Shown: positions 34,812 through 43,293 of the stretch, piece after piece
Position numbering within the stretch: the first letter of the stretch is position 1
Layout of the letters: each line of letters begins with the position of its first letter
NCBI RefSeq assembly: GCF_025384765.1
Contig: NZ_VHLL01000005.1
Span: forward strand, 1-64,000
Reading direction: 5' to 3'
DNA from: Methanoculleus formosensis
Lineage (GTDB): Archaea > Halobacteriota > Methanomicrobia > Methanomicrobiales > Methanoculleaceae
Length of the DNA stretch: 64,000 nucleotides
Notes under the pieces: generated by a model
Told to the model about the DNA's origin: nothing
Database searches by the model: none
Seen by the model: only the letters and a program-made list of their open reading frames with translations
Translations under genes and position numbers: made by a program

Positions 34812-37181
34812 TCACTTCACCCACACGCCGAGGCATGCCGCCGCCCTCCTGAAGGCCTCTGTCCATCGTCCTGCACCCCCGTCACGGCGCTCCCGCACCA
34901 CCGTGTAGTGCCCGCGCATCCCGACGCAGAGCTTCCGGCTCTCCTCAAGGGTGAGCGGCAGCGGAAATATCTTTGCGCACCCAAAGATGCGGGAGACCTC
35001 GTCAAGCGGGGCGGGGTCGTCCGGCCGGGCAGCCGCTGCCCGGAGCGCGAGCGTGATCCGCCTGCTCGCCGCCGCCCCGAGGGATGCAAGATCGGCCTCG
35101 ATGACCTCTCGCCGCATCTCCTCCGCGAGCGCGAGCGATCGCTCCAGATCAGGGCACCCCTCCTCGATCATCGTGAGCAGTCGTTCGACGCGGACGTGCG
35201 CCAGAAGGCGGGCGGCGGCTCCCGGTGCGGGGATTCCGAGGTCGTCGAGCGCTTCGATCGTCGCCGCCGAGTCGCGATAGACCGCACAGACGGCCTCTCT
35301 GATACCGGGCGCGATCTCGCGGGCGATCCTCCACCGCTCCTCCTCAGAGAGGTCTCGCGCGGTGTAGACCCGGGAGAAGGTCCGGGGTATCGCCCCGGCC
35401 GGATCGGGGTTCTCCCACGCCGCCTGGAGCGCCTCCCCGCCGCCGTCCTCGCGCACGCCGATGACGACCCGGTCGATCCCGGAGAAGCACACGGCCGTAT
35501 CGAAGAGCCCCTCCTCCCCCGTCGCCCGCGACCGCACCCGGACGGTCCCGAGGATGCGGCGCTCTTTGGCGTTCAAGCGGTACAGCCAGTCTCCATCAAC
35601 GGCGTACATCCCCGACGCGGCCGCGGGGTGCTCGAGACCGAAGAGCGCGTAGAGCGCCGCACCGGCCGCTATCCGGGAGAGATCGACCGCTGCCGGCCGG
35701 ACCAGGGCGTCATAGACCTCCGCTCCGGTCGCGTAGCGCGGATCGTTCACTGGAGCGCGGCGAAGGATCTCAATGAGCGTCGCCTCAAGATCGAGGTCGA
35801 GGGCCTGCCGGGCGAGATCCATAGCCCGCTTCGCGTGCCGCACCACCTGGACGCTCCCCGGCTCGGTGATGTCGTCGAAGAACCAGCCGCAGCTCGTCTG
35901 CATCAGCATCGCCTGCCGCTCCAGCTCAAGCAGGGCAAGCACCCGCCGCCGTCCTCCGGCATCGATGCCACCGGGCGCGTGCCGGGAGAAGAACGCCGTC
36001 ACGGACTCATCCGACCACCGGCCGAGGAGGAGTTCGACGGCGTCGTCGCAGGCATCCGCCGGGTCGCGGACGAGAGCAGCAAGCGCCTCATCCAACCGGG
36101 GAGCGAGAGCGTCCCTGACCATCTCGATCGCCTCCCGGAGCGGGCGCCGCCACGCCTGCGACCACCCTGGCTCTCTCCCGGTATGGCACCCGCACTCCCC
36201 CCGCCACCGCTCGATGCCGTGAGCGCAGCTCCACGACGTCTCCAGGCGGACGAGCGCCTCGTGCGTGGGCGGGTGGGCGTCGAGGTACTCACCGTAGACC
36301 GTGAGGCTAACGCCGCGGTGCGCCTCGATGGCTTCGAGGCAGCGGGCGAGCGCCATCTCCCCGAACTTCCGGTGGTGGCCGTAGGTCTCGGCATCGGTTG
36401 CGATATGCACGAGTTCCGGCCGGTCTCTCTCCCGGGAGAACGCGCCCAGCAACCGCCCGGCGAACCGCTGCCCGTCGGAGAGCAGGTCGCCGAACGCGAC
36501 GTCGCGGGCGATCGTCCCGTCGTAGAAGAAGACCGCGATCGACCGCCCGGAAGGGAGCCGGCAGAGGTAGGGCATCCTCGTCTCGACCCCCCCGCCGGAG
36601 ACGTCCGTCCAGCCTTCTTCCCCGATCGCCCGCACGCCTGCGGCCTGGTGGGGTGCGAGGATGGTGAACCGGATCCCCGCCGCCGCCAGCGCCTCCAGGG
36701 ATTCGGTATCGACCGCCGTCTCCGGGAGCCACATCCCCTCGGGCATCCTCCCGAACCTCGAAACAAAGTCGCGGACTCCCCAGGCGACCTGGGTCCGTTT
36801 GTCCCGCCGGGTCGAGATGGGCATGATGGTGTGGTTGTAGCAGCAGGCGATTGCAGAACCATGGCCTCCGTAGCGCTCCCGGCTCTCCCGGTCGCCGTCG
36901 AGGATCGCGCCGTAGACCTCCGGGCGGTGCCGCTCGAGCCAGGATAAAAGCGTCGGTGCGGCCGTGAAACTGATCCGTGCATAGTTGTTCAGGAGCTCCT
37001 CGATCAGCCCCTCGCCGTCGAGGATGCGTGCGGCGGTGTTCGGGGCGTAGCACTCTGCCGTCACTCGCTCGTTCCAGTCATGGTAGGGAGAGGCCGACCG
37101 CTGCACCTCAACCTCGCCGAGCCAGGGGTTCTCCCGCGGCGGTTGGTAGAAGTGGCCGTGGATGCAGACAGCGCGATCCAT
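34812..37181 (-). CDS. GH57 family glycoside hydrolase with DUF3536 domain
   Basis: Started at MDRAVCIHGHFYQPP, 2 bp after the glgB stop, the protein has 789 residues; a longer frame upstream is a shadow of glgB. GH57 region 1 reads CIHGHFYQPPRE; GMWLPETAVD gives the WxxE segment, and IATDAETYGHH is the region with the catalytic aspartate. The C-terminal half is the DUF3536 helical domain. The family acts on alpha-glucans; amylase or branching-related activity is likely in this cluster, but the exact reaction is unknown. Confidence 0.9.
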   Translation of the reverse strand: MDRAVCIHGHFYQPPRENPWLGEVEVQRSASPYHDWNERVTAECYAPNTAARILDGEGLIEELLNNYARISFTAAPTLLSWLERHRPEVYGAILDGDRESRERYGGHGSAIACCYNHTIMPISTRRDKRTQVAWGVRDFVSRFGRMPEGMWLPETAVDTESLEALAAAGIRFTILAPHQAAGVRAIGEEGWTDVSGGGVETRMPYLCRLPSGRSIAVFFYDGTIARDVAFGDLLSDGQRFAGRLLGAFSRERDRPELVHIATDAETYGHHRKFGEMALARCLEAIEAHRGVSLTVYGEYLDAHPPTHEALVRLETSWSCAHGIERWRGECGCHTGREPGWSQAWRRPLREAIEMVRDALAPRLDEALAALVRDPADACDDAVELLLGRWSDESVTAFFSRHAPGGIDAGGRRRVLALLELERQAMLMQTSCGWFFDDITEPGSVQVVRHAKRAMDLARQALDLDLEATLIEILRRAPVNDPRYATGAEVYDALVRPAAVDLSRIAAGAALYALFGLEHPAAASGMYAVDGDWLYRLNAKERRILGTVRVRSRATGEEGLFDTAVCFSGIDRVVIGVREDGGGEALQAAWENPDPAGAIPRTFSRVYTARDLSEEERWRIAREIAPGIREAVCAVYRDSAATIEALDDLGIPAPGAAARLLAHVRVERLLTMIEEGCPDLERSLALAEEMRREVIEADLASLGAAASRRITLALRAAAARPDDPAPLDEVSRIFGCAKIFPLPLTLEESRKLCVGMRGHYTVVRERRDGGAGRWTEAFRRAAACLGVWVK

Positions 37182-37183
37182 CG

Positions 37184-39136
37184 TCACGCCCCCTCGGGGG
37201 TGAAGACGACCGCCGCGAGCGGGGGCAGGGTGAGCGGGAGCGACCACGGCCGGCCGTGTGCCGGCACCTGCTCCGCCTCCACCCCACCGAGGTTCCCGAC
37301 GCCGCTCCCGCCGTACTCGGTCGCATCGCTGTTGAGCACCTCCTTCCAGAACCCGCCGAACGGGACGCCGACCCGGTAGTTGTAGCGCGGAACCGGGGTG
37401 AAGTTGCAGGCGACCAGGACGACGTCGTCGGCCGACCGCCCTCGCCGCAGGTAACTGACGACGCTCTTCTCGACGTCCGAGAAGTCGACCCACTCGAACC
37501 CCGCCGGATCGGCGTCCCGCTCGTGGAGGGCAGGCTCCCGCCGGTAGAGGCGGTTTAAGTCGGTGACCCACCGGAGGATCCCCTGGTGCGGGGCGTACTC
37601 CAGGAGGTGCCACTCAAGCCCCGTCTCGTGGCTCCACTCCGACCACTGCCCGAACTCCCCGCCCATGAAGAGGAGTTTCTTTCCAGGGTGCGTGAACATA
37701 TACCCGAAGAGGAGTCGGAGGTTCGCCCGTTTACGCCATTCGTCGCCGGGCATCTTCCCGATGAGCGCGCTCTTCTCGTGGACGACCTCGTCGTGGGAGA
37801 GAGGGAGGATGTAGCGCTCGGAGAACGCGTACCATATGCTGAACGTCAGGAGATCGGGCCGGTATCTCCGGAAGGCCGGGTCGAGCGCGAAGTAGTCCAG
37901 GGTATCGTGCATCCAGCCCATGTTCCACTTCAGATCGAACCCGAGCCCCCCGGTCGCGGTCGGGGCGGTCACCCCTGGCCAGGCGGTCGCCTCCTCGGCG
38001 ATGACGAGGGCGTCGGGGAAGTTTGCGTGGACGGTATCGTTCATCTTCCGGAGGAACGCTATCGATTCCAGGTTCTCCCGCCCACCGTAGACGTTCGGCG
38101 TCCATTCTCCGGCGCTCCGGGCGTAGTCGAGGTAGAGCATCGAAGAGACCGCGTCCACCCGGAGGCCGTCCGCGTGGTAGCGTTCGAGCCAGAAGACAGC
38201 ACTGCTGATGAGGAACGACCTGACCTCGTTTCTCGCGAGATTGAAGACGCAACTCTTCCATTCCGGATGGTAACGCAGGCCGGGGAGGGCGTGCTCGTAG
38301 AGATACGTGCCGTCGAAGTAGGAGAGACCGTAACCGTCGGAGGGGAAGTGGGACGGCACCCAGTCGAGGATCACCCCGATCCCGCGCAGGTGAAGATGTT
38401 CGACGAGGTGCATGAACTCCTGCGGGGTGCCGTACCTGCTCGTGGGGGCGAAGTAGCCGAGCGTCTGGTAGCCCCAGGAGGGATAGAACGGGTGCTCCAT
38501 GACCGGGAGGAACTCGACGTGGGTGAACCCCGTATCGAGCAGATGATCGGCGAGTTCGGTTGCGAGGTTCTGGTAACTATTGCACCGCCGCTCCCCCGGC
38601 ATCCGCCACGAACCGAGATGAACCTCGTAGACGGATATCGGAGCGTCCGGGGTGTTCACCTCCTCCCGACAGCGCATCCACGCCCGATCGCGCCAGGCGT
38701 AGGAGATGTCCCAGACGACGGACGCAGTCTTCGGCGGGACCTCCCAGAAGCGGGCAAACGGATCGCCCTTCTCCACGCAGTAATCGTTGTACCTGCTCCG
38801 GATGTGGTACTTATAGAGTGTCCCGTGACCGATATCCAGGACGAACCCCTCCCAGATGCCGGAGTCGTCGCCCCGCACCGTGAGCGGGTCTTCTCCCGCT
38901 CTCCACCCGTTAAAGTCCCCGATGACCGAGACTTCGTCGGCGTTCGGCGCCCAGACTGAAAAGAAGGTCCCCTCTGTGCCGCCGGCGACGGCAGGGTGCG
39001 CCCCGAGTTTCTCGTAGAGGCGGGAGTGGTTCCCCTGCCGGAAGAGGTAGACGTCGTAGCCGGTGACGAGGCTCCCGGTCTTCGCGATATCGGGCAACGT
39101 CTGCTGCACGCTCTCACCCGGCCCGGTTATCCTCAT
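37184..39136 (-). CDS. glgB: 1,4-alpha-glucan branching enzyme (GH13)
   Basis: GlgB makes alpha-1,6 branches in glycogen. The CBM48 domain (TFFSVWAPNADEVSVIGDFN) precedes the barrel, whose motifs are VILDWVPSHF, DGLRVDAVSSML with the nucleophile, LVIAEEATAWPG with the acid, and ILPLSHDEVVH. At 650 residues the length is normal. The first 20 residues overlap the end of the glycosyltransferase gene, so the start could be slightly later. Confidence 0.95.
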   Translation of the reverse strand: MRITGPGESVQQTLPDIAKTGSLVTGYDVYLFRQGNHSRLYEKLGAHPAVAGGTEGTFFSVWAPNADEVSVIGDFNGWRAGEDPLTVRGDDSGIWEGFVLDIGHGTLYKYHIRSRYNDYCVEKGDPFARFWEVPPKTASVVWDISYAWRDRAWMRCREEVNTPDAPISVYEVHLGSWRMPGERRCNSYQNLATELADHLLDTGFTHVEFLPVMEHPFYPSWGYQTLGYFAPTSRYGTPQEFMHLVEHLHLRGIGVILDWVPSHFPSDGYGLSYFDGTYLYEHALPGLRYHPEWKSCVFNLARNEVRSFLISSAVFWLERYHADGLRVDAVSSMLYLDYARSAGEWTPNVYGGRENLESIAFLRKMNDTVHANFPDALVIAEEATAWPGVTAPTATGGLGFDLKWNMGWMHDTLDYFALDPAFRRYRPDLLTFSIWYAFSERYILPLSHDEVVHEKSALIGKMPGDEWRKRANLRLLFGYMFTHPGKKLLFMGGEFGQWSEWSHETGLEWHLLEYAPHQGILRWVTDLNRLYRREPALHERDADPAGFEWVDFSDVEKSVVSYLRRGRSADDVVLVACNFTPVPRYNYRVGVPFGGFWKEVLNSDATEYGGSGVGNLGGVEAEQVPAHGRPWSLPLTLPPLAAVVFTPEGA

Positions 39137-40286
39137 CGCGGCCCTTCCGGAGGACCTCCCGGTAGACGCCGAGCATCCGTTCGCTGACGACGCTCCACCT
39201 GAACCTCTCCATCACTTTCCTGCGCCCGGCTTTTCCGAGTCTCTGCATGTAGGCCGGGTCGTCGATGAGGTGGCAGACCCCCCAGGCGATCGAGTCCGGC
39301 CGGACGGGCACCTTGATCCCGTTCCTGAAGTTATCGATGTTCTCGGCAAGTCCCCCGACATCGGTCGCGACGACACAGCGCTCCGCGCTCCAGGCCTCCG
39401 TGAGGACGAGCCCGAACGGCTCGTTTCTGCTCGGGATGGCGACGAGGTCGCAGGCGTTCAGGAGCCGGACGTGCTCCTCATCGGAGATGTAGCCGAGGAA
39501 CTGCACGGGAAGACCGTGCGCCATCCCCTCCAGGTAGCCGCGCATATCTCCGGTTCCGGCGAAGAGGAACTGCACGTCCCAGTGTTTGGCAAGGATCTCG
39601 GGTATGGCCTGCATCAGGAGATCGGGCCCTTTCTGGTAGGTGAGACGCCCGACGAAGAGAACGACGGGCGCAAGCGGGTGAATGCCGTAGTGTTTCTTCA
39701 CCTCGCCCGGGTCGACCCGGGCGTAGTAGGCATCGGGATCGATCCCGTTCGGGATGACGGTGACCTTCCACCCCGGGACGTTGTAGAGCCACATCACCTC
39801 GGTCTTTGTCGAGCTGGAGACGGTCGTGACCGTTTTTGCGATGTAGCCCCCGTACCACTCCTTGCCCGATATCTCCTTAAACTCCCACCATCCGCCGAAG
39901 TTCCCCCCATGCCGCCCATACTCGGTTGAGTGGTATGAGAGGACAGTGCTCCGGTCGCGGAGGGTGTGCAGCGCTTCCACGACATGCCAGTCGTGGAAGT
40001 GGAGGATGTCGAACGGCGGCGTGTCGTGAGCGCGGAAGGCATCCACGAGCATGTTGCTCATCGTCCTGCAGTACTCGACGATGTTGTCGCCGTAGGGAAG
40101 GCAGTAGTGGTAGTGGACGTTATTGATCGTCGCGTCGTCCCCCTCTCCCCGCGTGAAGAAGTGGACCTCGTGCCCCTTCTGAGCGAGGCGTTCGGCGAGA
40201 TGGGTCGTCGCCGGGGCAAGCCCGCCCACCTTGAAGGTGGAATGGAGCGACTCCCAACAGAAGAAGGCTAGCTTAAGCGTTTCCAT
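39114..40286 (-). CDS. Glycosyltransferase, glycogen-synthase-like (GT4/GT5 fold)
   Basis: Started at METLKLAFFCWESLHSTF, giving 390 residues. A GT-B fold with an N-terminal acceptor site VGGLAPATTHLAERLAQKGHEV, the HFHDWH motif, VIPNGIDPDAYY, LFVGRLTYQKGPDLL, and the E-x7-E donor motif in PSRNEPFGLVLTEAW. Context with glgB and GH57 points to glucan synthesis from a nucleotide sugar. It overlaps the GH57 gene upstream by 19 bp. Confidence 0.88.
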   Translation of the reverse strand: METLKLAFFCWESLHSTFKVGGLAPATTHLAERLAQKGHEVHFFTRGEGDDATINNVHYHYCLPYGDNIVEYCRTMSNMLVDAFRAHDTPPFDILHFHDWHVVEALHTLRDRSTVLSYHSTEYGRHGGNFGGWWEFKEISGKEWYGGYIAKTVTTVSSSTKTEVMWLYNVPGWKVTVIPNGIDPDAYYARVDPGEVKKHYGIHPLAPVVLFVGRLTYQKGPDLLMQAIPEILAKHWDVQFLFAGTGDMRGYLEGMAHGLPVQFLGYISDEEHVRLLNACDLVAIPSRNEPFGLVLTEAWSAERCVVATDVGGLAENIDNFRNGIKVPVRPDSIAWGVCHLIDDPAYMQRLGKAGRRKVMERFRWSVVSERMLGVYREVLRKGRDEDNRAG

Positions 40287-41713
40287 AGTTTCCCTATCCT
40301 CTTCTGGATCGTCGACTGGAGCCGGATGCGGCCCGAAACGCCCCGGATCTTCCCGGCCAGTTCTTTGTCGCCGATGACCTCTTCGACCCACCGGGAGAAG
40401 TCCTCCCGCTCGGCGTGGTACCGAATGACGTCGTCCGGGGCAAACTCGAGCATATTTGCGAGTTCCTGGAGACTGTGGGCGGCGTAGCCGGCCGGTCGAT
40501 CAGAGGACGAGAAGGAGAACGCCTTCTCCGGGGGGACGCACCGGAGCGAGAGAGCGGCCCTGGGTGACCGGGCGATGGTTGCAGACCGCTCCTCGGCGTG
40601 CGAGAGGATCCGCATGAACGAGGCGAAGTGGTCGTAGGTCGCCTGGTGGCTGACGGCATGGAGCGGTCTTCCGCACGAGACCGAGCGCATGGCCATCCTG
40701 CGGAAGTGGTCCGTATCAAGGAGGCAACGCCAGATCTCCGGGTCCGCCACCAGACCACCGGCCTGTTCGAGTGCCTCCAGGGCGGACTGCTGCAGGATGG
40801 TCCTCTGCGGGCCGGGCGGCGCGGCGGTCTTCCCGATCTCAGCGTGCGGGGTGAGGCGGGCGGCCTCCGACGGGTGGACGGTCGTTATCCCCTCAGCGGC
40901 GAGGGCGGACGGGAGTGCCCGCAGGAACTCGAGGATACCGGTCGCAGGATCGATGACGTCCCCGAAGATGCGATAGTCGAGGAAGAGCGTGATGCAGTCG
41001 CCGGGGGAGGCGGCAAGCCATTCAGCATACCGGTCGGCCATCAGCGGCCACCGGTCCCATTCCCTCCGGGGAAACCGCACGGCGATGTCGTCGGCAAGGT
41101 CGCAGTGGGTGACGAGGACCGGGAGGCCGTGGTAGGCGTAGGTGTGGTTTGTCTCTCTCCCGGCGATGGAAAACCCGCCCCCCTCGATGATGGCCGCCTC
41201 GATCCCGGCACCGGCGAGCGCCTCTGCGGTAGCAGGGGTGATGGGGTAATCGGTGTGGACGAACGTGGTGGGGGTGGCCGAGAACTGCTCCCTCATCAGG
41301 TCGCGGTGCATGAGGAGTTCGTCCACGAACTCCGCGAGGTCGTCGAACTGCCCGGCGACGCTGTGGTAGTAGGTCTCTGCAAGGACTTCGGCGTTCGGGT
41401 GGGTTGTCGCACGGGATATGAGCTCGAGCGCATCCGGGTACCACTCATCGAGGTGCTCCACCATCACCCCTGAGATGCTGAAGGCACATTTGAGCCCGTT
41501 ATCGAGGAGATCGACGAGAATCTCCGTTGCCGGCCAAAAGGACCGGTCGATGACCCGTCCCAGATCTTCCTTCAGAGCTGGATTAAAGTAACTATCCTTC
41601 GGTTTTCTCTTTCCCTTTACCATATCCGGATGAAATCCGGGATTGAGGTAGCAGGGATAGTGAATGTCGAACCCCAGGCAGACCGCCGGTGGATTTGCGC
41701 CCTTGCCTCTCAT
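40268..41713 (-). CDS. GH57 family glycoside hydrolase (alpha-amylase-like)
   Basis: The first gene of the glycogen operon, 481 residues. The N-terminus LGFDIHYPCYLNPGF corresponds to GH57 region 1, AETYYHSVAG to region 2, and LFLDYRIFGD to the region bearing the catalytic aspartate. The C-terminal domain ends basic and helical. It pairs with the following glycosyltransferase in many methanogens, suggesting turnover or priming of a storage glucan. It lacks a signal peptide, so acts in the cytoplasm. Confidence 0.87.
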   Translation of the reverse strand: MRGKGANPPAVCLGFDIHYPCYLNPGFHPDMVKGKRKPKDSYFNPALKEDLGRVIDRSFWPATEILVDLLDNGLKCAFSISGVMVEHLDEWYPDALELISRATTHPNAEVLAETYYHSVAGQFDDLAEFVDELLMHRDLMREQFSATPTTFVHTDYPITPATAEALAGAGIEAAIIEGGGFSIAGRETNHTYAYHGLPVLVTHCDLADDIAVRFPRREWDRWPLMADRYAEWLAASPGDCITLFLDYRIFGDVIDPATGILEFLRALPSALAAEGITTVHPSEAARLTPHAEIGKTAAPPGPQRTILQQSALEALEQAGGLVADPEIWRCLLDTDHFRRMAMRSVSCGRPLHAVSHQATYDHFASFMRILSHAEERSATIARSPRAALSLRCVPPEKAFSFSSSDRPAGYAAHSLQELANMLEFAPDDVIRYHAEREDFSRWVEEVIGDKELAGKIRGVSGRIRLQSTIQKRIGKLWKRLS

Positions 41714-41832
41714 AGGGAGTAGGTTGTTGTTTCCGTATTTAAAGGTCGTTAACCCGGAATATTCTTTGAACTTCGGCCTCTCTGAGCGCCATGATCCCTT
41801 TGAGAAAAGCGGGTTTCATCTCCCATCAGCTC

Positions 41833-41847
41833 CAGTACTTCGCTAAA
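41833..41847 (+). repeat. CAGTACTTCGCTAAA repeat, copy 2
   Basis: Exact core copy followed by TTGGTTGAGACCACCTT, which resembles the flank of copy 4 (GGTTGAGGTAATCTT), so the repeated unit extends beyond the core. It is in the otherwise gene-free 41714-42107 gap, where I see no credible gene. Confidence 0.6.
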
Positions 41848-42107
41848 TTGGTTGAGACCACCTTCTGGAAGCCGATCCGTCGACATCCCCTCGCGTGAAT
41901 TTTCAGTGTGATACCCAGGAGAACCTCACGTAAAGAGCGCGAACTCCAATGCCCGGGTGCTGCTGATCCCGCTCGAAGTCATTAGACGAGGTTGCATTGC
42001 TCGATTGCAGTTGCCGAAGCCGGCAAAGTACTGAGCCCTGAACCCCGGCCGAAGGTATCCGGATATCCTCAAATAGGAGGGCTGCATACCGCTTATCGAG
42101 GGTTCAC

Positions 42108-42956
42108 GTGGAGAACGACGGATTTCTGGTGCGGACGATGGACCGCCGGGAGGTCGAGACCACCGTCAACTGGGCGGAGCAGGAGGGGTGGAACCCGGGG
42201 GTTCATGATGCGGAGGCCTTCTACGCCGCTGATCCCGGGGGGTTCTTCCTCGCGGAACTCGACGGCGAGCCGATAGGTTCGGTCTCGGTCGTCAACTACA
42301 GCGAGACGTTCGCCTTCGCCGGGCTGTATATCCTGAAGCCCGAATACCGGAACCGGGGTTACGGGAGCCGGTTGTTTGCCGCGGGCATGGCTCATGCCGG
42401 TGACCGGAACGTCGGAGGCGACGGAGTCGTCGCGATGCAGGAGAAGTACCGCACGCGGTCCGGGTTCAGGCTTGCCTACCGTAACATCAGGTTCGAGGGA
42501 ACCGGCGGCGGCAGCGAGCCCGACGGCCCGGTCGACCTCGATGAGGTGGGGTTCGAGCAACTTGCCGCGTACGATGCCCGGCACTTCCCGGCGCCGCGCC
42601 CCGCGTTCCTGGCATCCTGGATCCGGCAGGAGGGGACGGCGGGACGCGCCGTTCTCGCAGACAACGGCGATATCAGGGGATACGGGGTCATCCGGAGGTG
42701 CCGGAGCGGCTATAAGATCGGGCCGCTCTTTGCGGAGACGCCACAGATCGCGGAGGAGATCTTCCTCGCGCTCTCCGCACAAGCGGTAGGCGAGCCGGTC
42801 TACCTGGACACCCCGGAACCGAACGCCGCCGCCGTGGAACTCGCCCGCCGGCACGGGATGTCCCCCGTCTTCGAGACGGGGCGGATCTATACGAAGGCGA
42901 TCCCCGATCTCCCGATCTCCGGGATCTTCGGCGTGACGTCCTTCGAACTCGGGTGA
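42108..42956 (+). CDS. GNAT-family acetyltransferase, two-domain YitH-type
   Basis: The N-terminal GNAT domain has IGSVSVVNYSETFAFAGLYI and the acetyl-CoA loop EYRNRGYGSRLFAAG. The C-terminal 130 residues are a second GNAT-like domain of the YitH/HolE type (DIRGYGVIRRCRSGYKIGPL, then AAVELARRHGMSPVFET). Such proteins acetylate small amines; the substrate is not known. The start is a GTG. Nothing in the flanks links it to an operon. Confidence 0.88.
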   Translation: MENDGFLVRTMDRREVETTVNWAEQEGWNPGVHDAEAFYAADPGGFFLAELDGEPIGSVSVVNYSETFAFAGLYILKPEYRNRGYGSRLFAAGMAHAGDRNVGGDGVVAMQEKYRTRSGFRLAYRNIRFEGTGGGSEPDGPVDLDEVGFEQLAAYDARHFPAPRPAFLASWIRQEGTAGRAVLADNGDIRGYGVIRRCRSGYKIGPLFAETPQIAEEIFLALSAQAVGEPVYLDTPEPNAAAVELARRHGMSPVFETGRIYTKAIPDLPISGIFGVTSFELG

Positions 42957-42964
42957 GGGGTTCT

Positions 42965-43105
42965 CAAAACCCCGCCCGCGAGAGACAGGGGCAGCCCCCT
43001 CTCCTGTCTCTACCCTATAAGACTGTCCTGTAGCCCCCACCCAAAGGGCGGGGGCAGTGCGTGGCGACACCTACACGAAAGCCGCGCATGGGTCTTCTTC
43101 GAGAT
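42965..43105 (-). repeat. GC-rich inverted-end repeat, copy B
   Basis: On the minus strand GCGCGGCTTTCG, GGTGTCGCCACG and CACTGCCCCCGCCC match the left end of copies A and D; a hairpin and TATAGGGTAGAGACAGGAGAG follow. The right end is not intact. The remaining 43106-43293 segment is C-rich and has no gene. Confidence 0.6.
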
Positions 43106-43293
43106 CTCCCCATACAGTGAGCCGTGGTAGATATCGCCATGGAGATGGGGACGGGAGTAGGGCCCCTCCCCTCACGGAGCACCGCCTTCCATCCTCTCAC
43201 CCCTCCCATAGCAAGATACCCCTCCCTCCCCCCGCCCGGGCCAAAAGATTCTAAACCGACCCCTCCCGATTACTCTTCAGGAAGTGTGGCTGC

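Noticed and set aside
37182-37613. N-terminal extension of the GH57/DUF3536 frame
   Set aside because: It overlaps the 3' end of glgB in another frame and is proline/arginine-rich; the family begins at the HGHFYQPP region.
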